Positions 24,562-25,929 of a stretch of DNA of 25,929 nucleotides are shown one piece after another (positions within the stretch are counted from its first letter, which is position 1; the number at the start of each line of letters is the position of its first letter). The notes beneath the pieces are model-generated. The model ran no database searches, was not told the DNA's origin, and worked only from the letters and a program-made list of their open reading frames with translations. Origin of the DNA: DASSBG01 sp035699085 (GTDB taxonomy: Bacteria > Pseudomonadota > Gammaproteobacteria > Xanthomonadales > Rhodanobacteraceae); assembly GCA_035699085.1 (NCBI GenBank), contig DASSBG010000025.1:1-25929 (forward strand), in the 5' to 3' direction. Made by a program: the position numbers and the translations under genes.

Positions 24562-24999
24562 CTAAAGAAGTTCGATCGATTTGGCACCGATCGTGATGGT
24601 GCGCGTTGCCTGAAAATAATGTACAACGCCGACCACAAGTGCGGGTACATGCGGCCTGCTTTCAGGAAAATCTGCCGGATATAACTTGCGCTCGAGTGCA
24701 CGAAGCGTCGGGTCCCGATGGAAGAACGTCTCGTTCTCTCTCAACTTTGCAAGGCTTAAGTACAACAGGCTTCGGCATTGGCTGGAACCCAAGAATGGCT
24801 GACCGTGCGGGTCGGCAAATATGCTTCCTTTCACCCGAACAACATCGCCTTCATATGCCGACGGATTTCTCGCGATTGCGCAAATGTTCGTTAGTTGCGG
24901 CGCGTCTGACGCTCCCGTGGTTCCATCATTACCGATGGCGCAGCCCACGAGGGCTAGCACAAAGAGAGTGATCGACAGGGTTTTGTGCGAGATCAGCAC
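24562..24999 (-). CDS. Small lipoprotein downstream of the Rhs tip, candidate immunity protein
   Basis: A 145-residue protein with a lipoprotein signal peptide: MLISHK, hydrophobic ITLFVLALVG, and lipobox LVGC with Cys20. The residue after Cys is Ala, not Asp, favouring outer-membrane delivery. The mature part contains ICAIARNPSAYEGDVVRVKG, resembling small OB-fold-like domains, and a second Cys in GSSQCRS; I cannot name the family. The start chosen is GTG at 24999, with GGAG 7 bp upstream, overlapping the Rhs stop by 7 bp; an ATG at 25026 lacks a ribosome binding site. Position and coupling directly after a toxin-like Rhs tip suggest an immunity protein acting in the periplasm. This is inference, without known homology. 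Confidence 0.72.
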   Translation of the reverse strand: MLISHKTLSITLFVLALVGCAIGNDGTTGASDAPQLTNICAIARNPSAYEGDVVRVKGSIFADPHGQPFLGSSQCRSLLYLSLAKLRENETFFHRDPTLRALERKLYPADFPESRPHVPALVVGVVHYFQATRTITIGAKSIELL

Positions 25000-25929
25000 C
25001 CGGGTGCTCCACTCGCTCCACACCATATATCTGTCGAGATGGTAGCGCCTGCGTCAACACCAATAAAATTGACGCCATTTCCATCTGCTGGCGAATAAAT
25101 CATGAACGGACCTTGCTTGCCGAGCCCTTGGTAATAGACGGCTTGCGCAGCATACGCGGCCCGCTCTCCGCTCATTTCGTCATTCCGCGTTCTTGGCATG
25201 CCATTGATACGTTGATCAACGACGTGCTCTCCTTCATGGACAAGGATGCCGCCGAGCTTGGCCGGATTATTTTTGACCGCGCTGATAACAATTCCTACAG
25301 TTGATGCGCCAGTTTTTGGGTCCGTTCGCGTTCCACCAGCTACTGCCTTGTTGTCGGTTACGCCGGAATTGATCGTAACGGTCACGTCCGTTGATGTATC
25401 ACCAGGAGGGCCCAGCACCATCAGCACTTGCTGCAGGCGACGTTTGCCGGGACCATCCGGAAGACGGCGGATGGCCGTCTTCGCGCTTGCCCGACCTTTA
25501 GCCACGGCGTCGCAATCTTCCTTGCGTCCTTTGCATGCGTAGCGCCCGAACGGATCGGTGTAGCGCGCGGGGTTGTCGTTGGCGTAAGCATACCGGTTGA
25601 GCCCGGTCGGGCTGGTGGGGTCGAGCGGCGCCGGGTCGACGCTGAGAAAGCGCGAGAAGTGCAGGTAGCGCGCACCGAGATAGAGGAATCCGGTGGTCGG
25701 GTCGGCGGCAGCGCCAGTGTAGCTCGGGATCTCACCCTGGCCCTCGGCGTCGGCCGGGCGGCCGTAGCTGAGGAAGTCGGGGCTGCGGGTGATGTTGCCG
25801 GCGCTGTCGAGTTCGAACAGCGGCGTGTTCTGGTAGTCGGGCAGGATGTAGGTGGCTGCGCCGCCCGTGATCCGGGCCACCGGCACGGCGCCGAGGCTGA
25901 CGAAGTCGGTGACCACGCCGTTGTCGATG
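24993..25929 (-). CDS. Rhs-family protein, 3' end, with C-terminal HEGEH metallopeptidase tip
   Basis: The frame is open to the right edge, so the 5' part is missing; 311 residues are visible. Visible residues 1-128 are the end of an Rhs core: PTTGFLYLGARYLHFSRFLS, VDPAPLDP, GLNRYAYANDNPARY and the closing DPFG (125-128). The remaining 183 residues are the variable tip, with cysteine pairs at both ends (CKGRKEDC; WCGASGAPGC). It contains GGILVHEGEHVVDQ, an HExxH zinc site with His231, Glu232 and His235, and a likely third ligand Glu255 in GERAAYAAQ, as in gluzincin-like proteases. The tip is less GC-rich than the core, typical of exchanged toxin tips. It probably acts as a secreted protease toxin in competition; the substrate is unknown. 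Confidence 0.88.
   Translation of the reverse strand, partial: IDNGVVTDFVSLGAVPVARITGGAATYILPDYQNTPLFELDSAGNITRSPDFLSYGRPADAEGQGEIPSYTGAAADPTTGFLYLGARYLHFSRFLSVDPAPLDPTSPTGLNRYAYANDNPARYTDPFGRYACKGRKEDCDAVAKGRASAKTAIRRLPDGPGKRRLQQVLMVLGPPGDTSTDVTVTINSGVTDNKAVAGGTRTDPKTGASTVGIVISAVKNNPAKLGGILVHEGEHVVDQRINGMPRTRNDEMSGERAAYAAQAVYYQGLGKQGPFMIYSPADGNGVNFIGVDAGATISTDIWCGASGAPGC

Overview
The window is chromosomal DNA from a GC-rich Gram-negative bacterium, most likely a gammaproteobacterium of the Xanthomonadales (Lysobacterales) type. Supporting this are the outer-membrane and lipid A block in its gammaproteobacterial order, a YtrA-type GntR/ABC operon with a GGTG-N16-CACC operator, G/C-rich intergenic arrays with 7-bp periodicity, and FadB-, SlyX- and DUF2058-type genes. 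The genus cannot be named from the sequence alone.

Left part (1-7990). The 3' end of a FadB-type 3-hydroxyacyl-CoA dehydrogenase faces a leftward cluster ugd-slyX-DUF2058. Next comes a leftward exported FKBP-type prolyl isomerase. Diverging from it is a compact rightward operon: a small membrane protein, a YtrA-type GntR repressor, an ABC ATPase and an ABC-2 permease. It is driven by a good sigma-70 promoter with an operator laid over the -10 box. A leftward fumC follows, with heptamer repeats on both sides.

Central part (7988-22482). This is the conserved rightward envelope-biogenesis block: frr, uppS, cdsA, rseP, bamA, skp, lpxD, fabZ, lpxA, lpxB, rnhB, dnaE. Most of the genes from skp to rnhB overlap or nearly touch. 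The block supplies the lipid carrier (UppS), CDP-diacylglycerol (CdsA), sigma-E/envelope proteolysis (RseP), outer-membrane protein assembly (BamA, Skp) and the first steps of lipid A synthesis (LpxA, LpxD, LpxB, with FabZ competing for hydroxyacyl-ACP). Two departures from the common order stand out. dxr is absent from between cdsA and rseP, and frr is preceded by fumC rather than pyrH. A heptamer repeat array lies inside the lpxB reading frame.

Right part (22483-25929). After dnaE come a G-quadruplex-type heptamer array, a BIME-like pair of inverted REP units and a second compound inverted repeat. Then follow a leftward proline iminopeptidase and a leftward tRNA-Pro(GGG). Beyond the tRNA the composition drops and the content becomes accessory: gene remnants (one resembling the start of an IS5-type transposase), a small lipoprotein, and the 3' end of an Rhs-family gene. 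The Rhs C-terminal tip carries an HEGEH zinc-metallopeptidase motif. The Rhs tip and the lipoprotein overlap by 7 bp and look like a toxin/immunity pair; this is the most interesting candidate system in the window.
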